Assembly (NCBI GenBank): GCA_013361525.1
Contig: JABFXY010000144.1
Coordinates: 1-64,000 of the forward strand
Direction of reading: 5' to 3'
DNA: 64,000 bases
Origin: Polyangiaceae bacterium
Lineage (GTDB): Bacteria; Myxococcota_A; Polyangia; Polyangiales; Polyangiaceae
Shown here: piece by piece, positions 51,615 through 60,687 of the stretch
Layout of the letters: every line of letters starts with the position of its first letter
Position numbering within the stretch: position 1 is the first letter of the stretch
Made by a program: the position numbers and the translations under genes
Notes under the pieces: generated by a model
Seen by the model: the letters and a program-made list of their open reading frames with translations, nothing else
The model's database searches: none
Told to the model about the DNA's origin: nothing

Positions 51615-52754
51615 TCAGTTCTCGTCGACCTCGGCCGGGTCGCCGTGAAATGCCAGCGTTTGCGAAGGCTCGCGCGCCATCGTCAAATCGTGGCCCGACA
51701 AGGTCTCGGGCAATGCGATCCCCGCGACCGCCGCAATGGTCGTCGGCAGGTCGGACAGGGTGCGCTCCTGCGCGAGCGCGACCTCGCCCCGCTTCGGAAT
51801 ACCCGCGCCGGCCGCGACGACCCACACGTCCGCCGATTCGGGGAATTCGCGACCGTGCTCGCGAAAGCTCGCCGACCGCCCGTGGTCCGTCGTGACGAAA
51901 ATCGCCGTGGGCTCGCCGCGCGCATCCCAATCGCGCGCGATTCGATCCACCTCGCCGACGAATCGATCGGCCTGGGCGAGCGCCGTCGCATACCCGTCGT
52001 AATTACCTGCATGCGCGTGCTCGTCGGTGTCACCCAGGCTCACAAAAAGAAAACGCGGGCGCGCGGCCCGCATGGTTTCGAGCGCAACGTCGATCGTGCG
52101 CTCGTCGGGGCGATAGTCGCCCCACCCCGGGCTCGGCGCGGCCTCCTCGCCGCGCTCGAGCGCCCGCCGCAGCGCCTGATCCGAGAGCCACGGCGCATCA
52201 CCCTCACGGTGCGTGCGGCCGGCCGAAACGAAGGCACGACCACGCTCTGCCTGCGCGACCGCTTCGAGGCGCCACCAGGACGAAACGATCGCCACCGGGC
52301 CCTTCTCCGGCGCATCGAGGAAAACGTCGGCCATCGTCGCTTCGGGCCGTCGCTCGCAATCATTCTCCTGACACGGCGCGGGGCGGCCGGTCAGCATCTC
52401 GGTGTAGCCGGGCAGCGAAACGAAGTTCGGCCCGCTCGCGCGCATCGGCGCCCCCACACCCGGCCGGCCGAGCGCGAGCCCGCGCTCCGCGAGCGTGTGG
52501 AGGTTCGGAGTGAGAGCACGCGCCGAGCGAGGCTCGTCGGTGCGCGAGGGATCGGCGCCGTCGAAGATCTCTTGGGGACGCACGCCGTCGATCGCAATCA
52601 CGATCACGTGCGCGGCCCGCGAGCCCTCGAGGTGCGCGGTCTCGGGGGGAACGAATCGGGGCACGGAACGAAGCTCGTCCGTGAGGAGCGTCGAGCAACC
52701 CAGCAGGAGCCCGAACGCCGCGAGAAAGTGCGTCGATAGCCTTCCGTGGTTCAC
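51615..52754 (-). CDS. Alkaline-phosphatase-superfamily lipoprotein
   Basis: 379 residues from GTG 52754 with a lipobox (LLLGC, Cys20). It resembles type I phosphodiesterase / metalloenzyme-superfamily members, with the first metal Asp in VIAIDGVRPQEIF, a likely nucleophile region NFVSLPGYTEM, a metal-binding LGDTDEHAHAG, and the late IFVTTDHGRS with its Asp-His. An acidic C-terminus follows. Two pairs of cysteines (CQENDC) sit in the middle. It converges on the propeller gene with 3 bp between stops. The substrate is unknown. Confidence 0.82.
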   Translation of the reverse strand: MNHGRLSTHFLAAFGLLLGCSTLLTDELRSVPRFVPPETAHLEGSRAAHVIVIAIDGVRPQEIFDGADPSRTDEPRSARALTPNLHTLAERGLALGRPGVGAPMRASGPNFVSLPGYTEMLTGRPAPCQENDCERRPEATMADVFLDAPEKGPVAIVSSWWRLEAVAQAERGRAFVSAGRTHREGDAPWLSDQALRRALERGEEAAPSPGWGDYRPDERTIDVALETMRAARPRFLFVSLGDTDEHAHAGNYDGYATALAQADRFVGEVDRIARDWDARGEPTAIFVTTDHGRSASFREHGREFPESADVWVVAAGAGIPKRGEVALAQERTLSDLPTTIAAVAGIALPETLSGHDLTMAREPSQTLAFHGDPAEVDEN

Positions 52755-53066
52755 GCCGCGCAGGTTGGGCGGTCCACGTGTCGGTTGCGTACGCGCGTGG
52801 ACACGCGGTCGTGACGATTGAGCAAGATCGGATCGGGCTTCAGGCTCCGGACTTCAGGCTTCAGGCTTCCCAACCATCCGCACTCGATGCATCCGATCGT
52901 TTCACCCACACGAGCAGTGGCGCGACCCAAGGAAGATCAGACGTGACCTTGCCTTTGGTGCACGAGCCTGAAGCGCATGGCAAACAACGCGTTTACCATG
53001 CGCTTTTTGTGCTGAAGGGTCCCCATCCCCGTCGCCGCGAAACCCTCGAGCCCGGCGCGACAAGAC
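52755..53066. other. Intergenic region with short repeats and a T-tailed hairpin
   Basis: No gene is supported. It contains three copies of CTTCAGGCT-like words near 52840-52870, and a hairpin with a T-run at 52971-53008 that points along the plus strand, opposite to both flanking genes. Confidence 0.5.
52971..53008 (+). terminator. Intrinsic-terminator-like hairpin with T-run on the plus strand
   Basis: AAGCGCATGG (52971-52980) pairs perfectly with CCATGCGCTT (52996-53005), and AAAC/GTTT continues the stem inside the loop; the plus strand then continues with three T and a G. Both neighbours are on the minus strand, so this would end a plus-strand transcript for which no gene is seen, or it may act on the minus strand as a stem without a U-tract after the ABC exporter gene. 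Confidence 0.55.
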
Positions 53067-54935
53067 TCAGCGATACCCTTCCGCCTGCAGCTCGAAGAGG
53101 CGTGCATACACGCCCCCCTTGTCGCGAAGCTCCTCATGCGTGCCCGCTTCGCGGATGGCTCCGTGATCGAGAACCACGATGCGGTCCGCCATTCGAACGG
53201 TGGGAAACCGATGCGAAATGAGGACCGACGTGCGGCCCCGCGTGAGCTCTCGAAAGCGCTCGAAGACGGCATGTTCCGCCTGCGCGTCGAGCGCCGCCGT
53301 CGGCTCGTCGAAGATGAGGACACGCGCGTCCTCTCGAATCATCGAGCGCGCGAGCGCGACCGCCTGCCATTGCCCACCCGAGAGCTCGACGCCCCCCTCG
53401 AACCATTTGCCGAGCTGGGTCGCGAGGCCCGACGGCAAACCTTGGACGAGTGCGGAGGCCCCACCCCGCTCGACCGCGCGTGTGAGGCGATCTTCGTCGT
53501 CGATGTGGTCGTGGCTGCCGAAACCGACGTTTTCGCGCGCGGTCATTTGAAAGCGCGCGAAGTCTTGAAACACGACGGAGAACGTCGCGCGACGTTCCTC
53601 GTCCGAAATGGTGGACAGGTCGCGCCCATCGAGCAGGACGCGCCCTTCGGTCGGGGCGTAGAGCCCCAATAGCAGCTTGATCAGGGTGGTCTTGCCGGCC
53701 CCGTTGAAGCCGACGAGGGCGAGGCTCTTCCCCGGCGGGACATCCAAATCGACGTTGCGAAGGGCCCAGGTCTCGGCCCCCGGATACCGGAATGACACGT
53801 TCTCGAGGACGAGATGGGCGGCCCGAATCGTGGGCGCGAGCGCGGCATCGGACGGGAGCGCGCGCGCATTGGCGGCCTCCCGGGCGGGCCGATCGAAGTA
53901 ACCATAGAGGTTCGACAGATACATCGAGTGCTCGTGCATCCCGCCGAGGCTCGAGAGGATCGCTTCGAAGCTCTGCTGGCCCTGCCGAAACGCGGCCGCG
54001 TAAAGCGTCATTTCGCCGATGGTGATCGACCCGTAGGCAGCCGCGAGCACCATGGTGGCGTAAACGCCGTAATAGACGGCGGTCGCGACCAGCGACAGCA
54101 ACGTCCCCCAACGAAACCGCCGCTTGGCGAGCCCCGTGTCCTCTTCGAGGATCCGCTGGCCGAGCGTTCGATAGCGCTCCAGCAGCACCGGACCGATGCC
54201 GAGCACTTTGATCTCTTTCGCGTAGTCGTCGCTCGCGAGGAGGCGCTCGAGGTACATCAACCGGCGGGTATCGGGGCTTCGCCAGTTGCGGAGGCGAAAT
54301 GCCATTTGGGAAAAGTGCCGCTCGGCAAACGTCGCCGGAAGGCTCGCGATGGCGAGCGCCAGGCAGGCGAGCGGGCTGTAGGCGAACAAGAGCGCGGCAT
54401 AGCCGCCGAGCATGAGGACGCTCTTCGCGAGGTCGAACGTCTCGGTGACGACCAAGATCGGCCGGCTCGACGCTTCGCGCCGTGCGCGCGTCAGCTGGTC
54501 GTAGAAGGTCGGATCCTCGAAGTCGGCGAGGTCGAGCGTGAGCGCCTTCGCGAGGATCTTCGCGTTGACGTCGTAGCCGAGGCGCGCACCCAGCGTTTGA
54601 CGCAGCACCTGGGTGCTGCGCGTGAGCAGCACCATCGCCGCGACGAGCCCCACCTCGATGCCGATCCAGAGCTTCGCGGCGCTCGCGTCGTGCGCCGTCA
54701 CGCTGTCGACGATGGCCTTACCGACCCACGCGATCGCGGGCGGAATGAAGGCCGAGGCGAGGACGAGGACGACGAGGCCGGCGACGCCGCCCGGCGATAC
54801 CTCGTACGCCATGCGCGCGGCCCGCGGCAAAAGGCCGATCGCGGTCTTGAACCGCGGTAACCAAGGGCCCTGTGCCCCGTCGAGTGGAATCCCGCCCCGC
54901 GTCTGAGCGCGGCCGGCGGCTGGGTGTGCGGACAT
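53067..54935 (-). CDS. ABC transporter, fused permease and ATPase
   Basis: 622 residues, a half-transporter that would work as a dimer. Six transmembrane helices (about 45-345) are followed by a nucleotide-binding domain: Walker A GFNGAGKTT, the Q-loop VVFQDFARFQM, signature LSGGQWQAVALARSM, Walker B VLIFDEPTAALDA and H-loop ISHRFPTV. The arrangement is that of type I exporters. The signature (LSGGQWQ) and FARFQ Q-loop resemble exporters found with peptide or natural-product genes, but no substrate gene is adjacent. The start is ATG 54935. Confidence 0.93.
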   Translation of the reverse strand: MSAHPAAGRAQTRGGIPLDGAQGPWLPRFKTAIGLLPRAARMAYEVSPGGVAGLVVLVLASAFIPPAIAWVGKAIVDSVTAHDASAAKLWIGIEVGLVAAMVLLTRSTQVLRQTLGARLGYDVNAKILAKALTLDLADFEDPTFYDQLTRARREASSRPILVVTETFDLAKSVLMLGGYAALLFAYSPLACLALAIASLPATFAERHFSQMAFRLRNWRSPDTRRLMYLERLLASDDYAKEIKVLGIGPVLLERYRTLGQRILEEDTGLAKRRFRWGTLLSLVATAVYYGVYATMVLAAAYGSITIGEMTLYAAAFRQGQQSFEAILSSLGGMHEHSMYLSNLYGYFDRPAREAANARALPSDAALAPTIRAAHLVLENVSFRYPGAETWALRNVDLDVPPGKSLALVGFNGAGKTTLIKLLLGLYAPTEGRVLLDGRDLSTISDEERRATFSVVFQDFARFQMTARENVGFGSHDHIDDEDRLTRAVERGGASALVQGLPSGLATQLGKWFEGGVELSGGQWQAVALARSMIREDARVLIFDEPTAALDAQAEHAVFERFRELTRGRTSVLISHRFPTVRMADRIVVLDHGAIREAGTHEELRDKGGVYARLFELQAEGYR

Positions 54936-55057
54936 CCGCCCGTTTGATGAAGGATCGGTTCGCTTTCTGCAACCGCAGGCTGGAGTGGGAACCGCCTTGC
55001 CCGCACCCCGGGGCGAGACTACCTGAGCGACGCGAGAGCACTACCGAGGAGAACGCC

Positions 55058-56242
55058 ATGTCGCTGCCCCGTCCGGTCTACATCGTCAGCGCGACCCGAA
55101 CCCCGATCGGAGCCTTCCAGGGCTCGCTGTCGAGCGTCACCGCCCCGCACCTCGGGGCAGCATCGATCAAAGCCGCCCTCGAGCGCGCCAAGACGGCGCC
55201 GGATCAGATCGAAGAAGTCTTCATGGGCAACGTGCTCTCGGCGGGCATCGGTCAGGCCCCCGCGCGCCAGGCCGCGATTTACGCCGGCATCCCGGACAGG
55301 GTCCCCGCAACCACGGTGAGCAAGGTCTGTGGCTCGGGCCTTCAGGCTGTCATCCTCGGCACGAAAACCATCGCGCTCGGTGACGCGGAGCTCGTCCTCG
55401 CCGGCGGTATGGAGTCGATGTCGAACGTTCCGTATTACCTGCCGCAGGCTCGCAACGGCTACCGCATGGGCCACGGCAAGATCATCGACGGGATGATCCA
55501 CGACGGCCTTTGGGACCCCTACGGCGACTTCCACATGGGCAGCGCCGGCGAAAAGTGCGCGAAAGAGTTCGCGTTCACCCGCGAGCAGCAGGACGAATTC
55601 GCGAAGGAGAGCTTCCGCCGCGCCGTCAGCGCGCAAAAAGAAGGGCTCTTCAAGGACGAGATCGTCGGCGTCTCTGTCCCGCAGAAGAAGGGCGATGCCA
55701 TCGTCGTGACAGACGACGAAGGTCCGCCGAACGGCAAGCCGGAGAAGTTCGCCTCGCTCAGGCCCGCCTTCGCCAAGGACGGCACCATCACCGCCGCGAA
55801 CGCGTCGAGCATCAACGACGGCGCGAGCGCGCTCGTCCTCGCCAGCGAAAAGGCCGTGAAGGAGCACAAGCTCGAGCCGCTCGCCCGCATCGTCGGCTAC
55901 GCCGGCGCAGCCCAGGCGCCGGAGTGGTTCACGACCGCTCCCGCGAAGGCGATCGAGAACACCTCGAAGAAGCTCGGCATCGCGACGAAGGACATCGATC
56001 TGTACGAGATCAACGAGGCCTTCGCGGTCGTGACGATGGCTTGCAACAAGCTCTGCAACATCGACCCCGCGACGGTGAACGTGCGCGGCGGCGCGGTCGC
56101 CCTCGGTCACCCGATCGGCGCGAGCGGCGCGCGTATCCTCACGACGCTGCTCTTCGCCCTCAAGCACCAGAACAAGAAGCGCGGCCTCGCGACGCTCTGC
56201 ATCGGCGGCGGCGAAGCGCTCGCGCTCGTCGTGGAGCGGTGA
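55058..56242 (+). CDS. Acetyl-CoA C-acetyltransferase (thiolase)
   Basis: Condenses two acetyl-CoA to acetoacetyl-CoA or carries out the reverse thiolysis. 394 residues, normal length, from ATG 55058 after CCGAGGAGAACGCC. The active-site cysteines are in VSKVCGSGLQA (Cys91) and near the C-terminus in LCIGGGEAL. The histidine is in GHPIGASGAR, and the family motifs ARQAAIYAG and LVLAGGMESMSNVPY are present. Its stop overlaps the next gene (GTGA). No acyl-CoA dehydrogenase or reductase lies nearby. Confidence 0.95.
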   Translation: MSLPRPVYIVSATRTPIGAFQGSLSSVTAPHLGAASIKAALERAKTAPDQIEEVFMGNVLSAGIGQAPARQAAIYAGIPDRVPATTVSKVCGSGLQAVILGTKTIALGDAELVLAGGMESMSNVPYYLPQARNGYRMGHGKIIDGMIHDGLWDPYGDFHMGSAGEKCAKEFAFTREQQDEFAKESFRRAVSAQKEGLFKDEIVGVSVPQKKGDAIVVTDDEGPPNGKPEKFASLRPAFAKDGTITAANASSINDGASALVLASEKAVKEHKLEPLARIVGYAGAAQAPEWFTTAPAKAIENTSKKLGIATKDIDLYEINEAFAVVTMACNKLCNIDPATVNVRGGAVALGHPIGASGARILTTLLFALKHQNKKRGLATLCIGGGEALALVVER

Positions 56243-57075
56243 TCCGCCCGACGACGGTCGCTCCCGGGGTCGAGCGCTTCGCGGCGCTCACCCCGACCCT
56301 TCCGCCCGCGACGCATACCAACAGCTACGCGCTCGGGACGCGCGACGTCGTCCTCGTCGAACCGGCCACGCCGTACGAAGACGAGCGACGCGAATGGGTC
56401 ACCTGGGCGCGTGGCCTCGTTTCGCAAGGCCGGCGCCTCGTCGCGCTCTTCGCGACGCACCACCACGCGGACCACGTCGGCGGCGTCTCGTTCTTCCGCG
56501 AGGAGCTCGGTCTCGAGCTGTGGGCTCACGAGCGCATCGAAACGCTCTCGGGCCATGCGGTGTCCCGCGCGCTCGTCGACGGGGATCAAATCGTCCTCGA
56601 CGGCCCCGAGCCGATGAAGCTCGACGTGCTCCACACGCCGGGCCACGCATCGGACCATCTCTGCCTCTACGACGCGGCATCGAAGACGCTCGTCGTCGGC
56701 GACATGGTCGCGAGCGTCGGCACCATTCTCATCGCGCCGGGCGACGGCGACATGCTCGAGTACCTCGCCCAGCTCGGGCGGCTCGAGAAGCTCGAGGCGA
56801 ACGTCGCCCTCCCCGCGCACGGCGACCCGATCGAGGTCCCGTCGCGTTTGTTCCGCGCCTACCAAGCCCACCGCGCGATGCGCGAGGCGTGGATCCTCAA
56901 AGCCGTGGAGCAGTCCAAAGGCGGCAACCTCGACGAGCTCGTCACGATCGCCTACGCCGACACCAAACCCGAGCTACACCCGATCGCGCGGCTCAGCCTC
57001 GAAGCGCACCTGCTCAAGCTCGAGCGCGAAGGCCGAGTCCGCCGCGAAGGCGATCGCTTCGTGCCAGCGGCCTGA
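56239..57075 (+). CDS. Metallo-beta-lactamase-fold hydrolase
   Basis: 278 residues from a GTG overlapping the thiolase stop. The MBL-fold metal motif is ATHHHADHVGG (HxHxDH), with further ligands in HTPGHASDHLCLY, VVGDMVAS and LPAHGDPI. A C-terminal helical part (REAWILKAVEQSKGGNLDEL to HLLKLEREGRV) places it with LACTB2-like proteins, some of which are thioesterases or nucleases. Coupling with a thiolase is suggestive of a thioester substrate but not proof. It converges on the next gene with 1 bp between stops. Confidence 0.85.
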   Translation: MIRPTTVAPGVERFAALTPTLPPATHTNSYALGTRDVVLVEPATPYEDERREWVTWARGLVSQGRRLVALFATHHHADHVGGVSFFREELGLELWAHERIETLSGHAVSRALVDGDQIVLDGPEPMKLDVLHTPGHASDHLCLYDAASKTLVVGDMVASVGTILIAPGDGDMLEYLAQLGRLEKLEANVALPAHGDPIEVPSRLFRAYQAHRAMREAWILKAVEQSKGGNLDELVTIAYADTKPELHPIARLSLEAHLLKLEREGRVRREGDRFVPAA

Positions 57076-57076
57076 C

Positions 57077-57727
57077 CTAGATCCCGGTCGAGCTGCTCCA
57101 TGCCCTCGGCACCACTTCACCTTCGGGGGTGTAGTGCAGGACGTGCATGCGGACATGACGCTCGCTATGGCGCGCACACCATAGCTGCTCGCCGTTGGTC
57201 TCCTTTCGAACCTCCGCGCAATCGGGGCACAAAGGCTCGATCTCGGGGACCTTCCAAGCGGGGTTGTGGTTCTTTTCGCGAATGACCATCACCGGGCACC
57301 CGGCAAGGCGAACCACCTTGTCCGCGACCGAGCCCATGAGAAGGCGCTTGATCCCTCGGCGGCTGTGCGTCGCAATCACGATCCAATCAGCGTCGAGATG
57401 AGCCGCGAGCCAGACGATCTCGTCTGCGGGTTTACCGACCGACGTATGCACGTGCACGTGCGGTAGGCGCGCTTCGGGATTGGCCTCGTGGAAGGTCCGG
57501 AGTCGGTCGCGGCAGAACGCTGCGACCTCCTCGGCGTCGACCCCCCTGAGCTCCGGCGGTGGAAGGAACCCCGGATACACCATCAATGGCACTTGTGGCT
57601 CGGCGACGGTCACGACGTGGACCTCGCCGTCGGGATGGACCGACGCGAGCGCGACCGCACGTTCGAATACCGGAGTGCTCCCCGGGTGCAGATCGATCGC
57701 AGCCAATACGTTGAACTTCGCAGCCAT
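57077..57727 (-). CDS. Universal stress protein with C-terminal zinc-ribbon-like extension
   Basis: 216 residues from ATG 57727. A UspA domain (about 1-150) has VLAAIDLHPGSTPVFERAV, DADWIVIATHSRRGIKRLLM and GSVADKVVRLAGCPVMVI, including the nucleotide-binding glycine pattern. After it, an extension carries CPDCAEVRKET, then WCARHSERHVRMHVLHY, a Cys/His pattern that could bind zinc and is not part of typical universal stress proteins. It lies next to a second, plain universal stress gene on the same strand. Confidence 0.85.
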   Translation of the reverse strand: MAAKFNVLAAIDLHPGSTPVFERAVALASVHPDGEVHVVTVAEPQVPLMVYPGFLPPPELRGVDAEEVAAFCRDRLRTFHEANPEARLPHVHVHTSVGKPADEIVWLAAHLDADWIVIATHSRRGIKRLLMGSVADKVVRLAGCPVMVIREKNHNPAWKVPEIEPLCPDCAEVRKETNGEQLWCARHSERHVRMHVLHYTPEGEVVPRAWSSSTGI

Positions 57728-57780
57728 GACGTGGCCTCCAACCACAGTTGGGAAGCACCACGCATGCCACAGTGACGAAG

Positions 57781-58266
57781 CTACGAGCCTTGTTCGTGTT
57801 TCTTCTCGCGCACGACGAGCACCTCACATCCGGCGAGGCGCACGACCTTTTCGGCGACCGAGCCGATCAAAAGACGTTTGATGCCGGTGCGACCGTGCGT
57901 GCCGAGAATGACCATGTCCGCGTTCACCCGCGTGGCGAGGTTCACGATCTTCTCCGCGGCGTCGCCCGTCTCGGTGTAGTGGCGGACCGTCGGCGCCTTG
58001 AGCGTCGGGTTCTTCTTCTTGAAGTCGGCGACGCGGCTCGTCGCGAACGCTTCGATCTTCCCTGCGCCTCCGCCGGTCAGATCGGACATGTCGAGGTCCT
58101 CCGGCGGCTTGACGTTGGCGATGTTGGGCTCCGTCACACAGATGACATGAACGTCCGCATCCATCGACGCGGCCTGCGCGAGCGCGCGCGACATGATGAG
58201 GTTGGAGCCTTTGTGAAGGTCGATCGCGACGACGACGGCCGACCGTGCTCCAGCGGAATTGGTCAT
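57781..58266 (-). CDS. Universal stress protein (UspA family)
   Basis: 161 residues, a single UspA domain: VVVAIDLHKGSNLIMSRAL at the start and ADMVILGTHGRTGIKRLLIG with GSVAEKVVRLAGCEVLVV at the end, matching the ATP-binding G-x2-G-x9-G pattern. The start ATG 58266 is 41 bp from the divergent purE start. It is probably expressed with the longer universal stress protein 53 bp downstream. Confidence 0.92.
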   Translation of the reverse strand: MTNSAGARSAVVVAIDLHKGSNLIMSRALAQAASMDADVHVICVTEPNIANVKPPEDLDMSDLTGGGAGKIEAFATSRVADFKKKNPTLKAPTVRHYTETGDAAEKIVNLATRVNADMVILGTHGRTGIKRLLIGSVAEKVVRLAGCEVLVVREKKHEQGS

Positions 58267-58307
58267 GAAAAGTGCCTCTTGTTAGGGGGCCCAGCATAGG
58301 GCACATA

Positions 58308-58802
58308 GTGCCGGTGAGTGAAGCGCCCTGGGTCGCGGTCATCATGGGCTCGAGAAGCGACCTCGAGCATTTGTCACCCGCGATCGAACTATTGAGCGAG
58401 CTTGCGATTCCGCACGAGGTGCGGATCGTGTCGGCGCACCGGACCCCGGACTGGATGTTCGAGTTCGCCGAGTCTGCAGAGGAGCGAGGGCTCGAGGTCA
58501 TCATCGCCGCGGCCGGAGGTGCAGCGCACCTGCCCGGGATGGTCGCGGCGAAGACGCTCGTTCCGGTCCTCGGTGTGCCGGTCCCGGCGACCGCGCTCGT
58601 AGGGGTCGATGCGCTGCTCTCGATCGTGCAGATGCCGAAGGGCGTGCCCGTCGGCACGCTCGCCATCGGCAAGCCGGGCGCCGCCAATGCCGCGCTCCTC
58701 GCCGCGCAGATCGTGGCGAACAAGCGGCCCGACGTTCGCGAGCGCCTGCGCCGCTGGCGTGAGGCCCGCACCGACGAAGTCCTCGCGCAGCGAGAGGTTT
58801 GA
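58308..58802 (+). CDS. purE: N5-carboxyaminoimidazole ribonucleotide mutase PurE
   Basis: Converts N5-CAIR to CAIR in purine synthesis. About 164 residues, with VAVIMGSRSDLEHLSPAIEL, EVRIVSAHRTPDWMFE, IIAAAGGAAHLPGMVAAKT, LLSIVQMPKGVPVGTLAIG and AANAALLAAQIVAN. The start is uncertain: GTG at 58272, 58308 and 58314 are in frame, and 58308 fits the usual N-terminal length. It precedes purK by 3 bp, and the pair carries out the two-step conversion of AIR. Confidence 0.95.
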   Translation: MPVSEAPWVAVIMGSRSDLEHLSPAIELLSELAIPHEVRIVSAHRTPDWMFEFAESAEERGLEVIIAAAGGAAHLPGMVAAKTLVPVLGVPVPATALVGVDALLSIVQMPKGVPVGTLAIGKPGAANAALLAAQIVANKRPDVRERLRRWREARTDEVLAQREV

Positions 58803-58805
58803 GCC

Positions 58806-59933
58806 GTGCCGATTCTGCCGGGTTCAACGATTGCGATTTTCGGCGGCGGGCAGCTCGGCCGCATGCTCGCAATGGCTGCTCGAGAGATGGGTTATCACCT
58901 GCGGGTCATCGATCCGGATCCGGGGTGTGCGGCTCGTTTCTCGGTGGAAGAGCACATCGTCGCCTCGTTCGACGACGTCGAAGCCGCCGCGTGGCTCGCA
59001 AAGCGATGCAACGTCGCGACGCTCGAGATCGAAAAAGTGTCGACGGATTGCCTCGACCGCGCCGCCGCGTTCGTTCCGGTCCGGCCGTCGAGCGGCGCGC
59101 TCGCGATCATTCAAGATCGCGGCGCGCAGAAGACCTTTCTGAAGAAGGCGGGCGTCCCCGTCGGCCCGTTCGAGATCGCGACCAGCGCCGAAGAGCTCGA
59201 GCGCGCGCTGGTGTCGCTCGCTGGTCCTTGTTTCGTCAAAGCGGCGCGCGGCGGTTACGACGGACGCGGCCAGGTGCAGACGCAAGCCTCGGAGGAGGCC
59301 GCCGCGGCTTGGCGCGATTTGGCAGCGGAGTCTTGTGTCGCCGAGCGCGCGCTCGATATCGAGGCCGAGCTCTCGGTCATGGTCGCGCGATCGCCCTCTG
59401 GCTCCGTCGCCGTCTATCCGCCGGCGCTCAATCACCACGAGTCGCGCGTGCTCGCGTGGTCCGTCCTACCTGCTCCAATCAGCGAGGATCTCGCCGCGCG
59501 CGCAACGGACATCGCGCGCACCATCGCGACCGCGCTCGAGATCGAAGGCTTGCTCTGCGTCGAGCTCTTCCTCGTGAAGGGCGATCTGCTGGTGAACGAG
59601 CTCGCGCCCCGACCGCACAACAGCTACCACGCGAGCGCGATCGCCTGCTCGACGAGCCAATTCGAGCAGTGCGTCCGCGCGATCTGCGACCTGCCCCTCG
59701 GCTCGACCGAGGTGCTGCGCCCCGCCGCGATTTACAACCTCCTCGGTGACGACTGGTCGGGGCAATCGCAGCCCGCGTTCGGCCGCGCGCTCGAGCTACC
59801 CGGCGTGCGACTGCACCTCTACGGCAAGTCCGTCGCACGCCCCGGCCGAAAAATGGGGCACCTCTCGGCGAGCGCCCACACCGCCATGGACGCGGTCGCG
59901 CTCGTCCGCGCTGCGAAGGCGCGGCTCAAATAA
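58806..59933 (+). CDS. purK: N5-carboxyaminoimidazole ribonucleotide synthase PurK
   Basis: The ATP-grasp enzyme that makes N5-CAIR from AIR, bicarbonate and ATP. 375 residues from GTG 58806. It has IAIFGGGQLGRMLAMAAREM, VATLEIEKVSTDCL, RGAQKTFLKKAGVPVGPFEI, FVKAARGGYDGRGQ, LSVMVARSPSGSVAVYP, LLVNELAPRPHNSYHASAIA and HLYGKSVARPGRKMGHLSAS. It forms an operon with purE. Its end overlaps the convergent gene by 8 bp. Confidence 0.96.
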   Translation: MPILPGSTIAIFGGGQLGRMLAMAAREMGYHLRVIDPDPGCAARFSVEEHIVASFDDVEAAAWLAKRCNVATLEIEKVSTDCLDRAAAFVPVRPSSGALAIIQDRGAQKTFLKKAGVPVGPFEIATSAEELERALVSLAGPCFVKAARGGYDGRGQVQTQASEEAAAAWRDLAAESCVAERALDIEAELSVMVARSPSGSVAVYPPALNHHESRVLAWSVLPAPISEDLAARATDIARTIATALEIEGLLCVELFLVKGDLLVNELAPRPHNSYHASAIACSTSQFEQCVRAICDLPLGSTEVLRPAAIYNLLGDDWSGQSQPAFGRALELPGVRLHLYGKSVARPGRKMGHLSASAHTAMDAVALVRAAKARLK

Positions 59934-60594
59934 TTGGCCGCGTGGACCAGCGGACTTCGCCGCGCATCCAATCCTTCGTGCCGCCCTCGTGACAGAGGAT
60001 GTGCACGCCGCTCGCGCCGGTCATCTCGAAGATGACTTCCATCGAGCCGAGCACGTCTTGCCATAGGTTTTCGTCGTAGCCGGAGGCGTTCGTGTATTCG
60101 AAACACACGCTCGCGATGCCGTCGCCGCGCTCCACCGAGCCCACTTGGACCATGGGCCCGTCGGTGTAGAGCGCGAGGATCTTGTCGGCGTGCCGCGCGG
60201 CCGCCTCGGGTGATCCGAACCGCAACACGAAATGGTAAACGCCGCGCGCGTCGTGTTTGCGCGCCTCGCGGCCCAGGCGCCGGCATAGCGTGAGCCCGCC
60301 GCCGGTGACGGCGCGGACGGCGTCGTGAATGGCAGCATAAAACTGAATCGGGTACCACCCGGTGCCCGACAGATCGCGTTGCAACGTCCAGCGAATGTCC
60401 TCGTGCAGACGCGCCATGACCGCGGCCGCCTCCGCCTCGCCGCAAACGGTGTTCACGCTCGCGAGCAAACCCCGAAACGCCTGTCCTCGAATTCGAGCTC
60501 CACGCCTGAGCTCGAGGCGCGCAGCACGCGACGGCGCGTGCTCGATAGGACCATCGAGCCTGTACGTGTCACGACCGAGCATTGCACGGTACAT
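59926..60594 (-). CDS. Hypothetical protein, DUF2378-like shape
   Basis: 222 residues from ATG 60594, which follows GGGGGCACCG. It has IRGQAFRGLLASVNTVCGEA, RDLSGTGWYPIQFYAAIHDA, GREARKHDARGVYHFVLR and the C-terminal EVIFEMTGASGVHILCHE and RGEVRW. The plan (RGxxF opening, helix block, strands, terminal W) recalls the protein at 41050-41673, although direct similarity is weak. Such families are common in myxobacteria and of unknown role. No signal peptide. Confidence 0.6.
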   Translation of the reverse strand: MYRAMLGRDTYRLDGPIEHAPSRAARLELRRGARIRGQAFRGLLASVNTVCGEAEAAAVMARLHEDIRWTLQRDLSGTGWYPIQFYAAIHDAVRAVTGGGLTLCRRLGREARKHDARGVYHFVLRFGSPEAAARHADKILALYTDGPMVQVGSVERGDGIASVCFEYTNASGYDENLWQDVLGSMEVIFEMTGASGVHILCHEGGTKDWMRGEVRWSTRPII

Positions 60595-60687
60595 CGGTGC
60601 CCCCAATCGCTGGCGATTGCCCCCGGGCGCCGGCGAGCCCCCCGCCCCCGGCACCCCCGACGCGCGCGCCCTTCACGCGTCGAAAAA

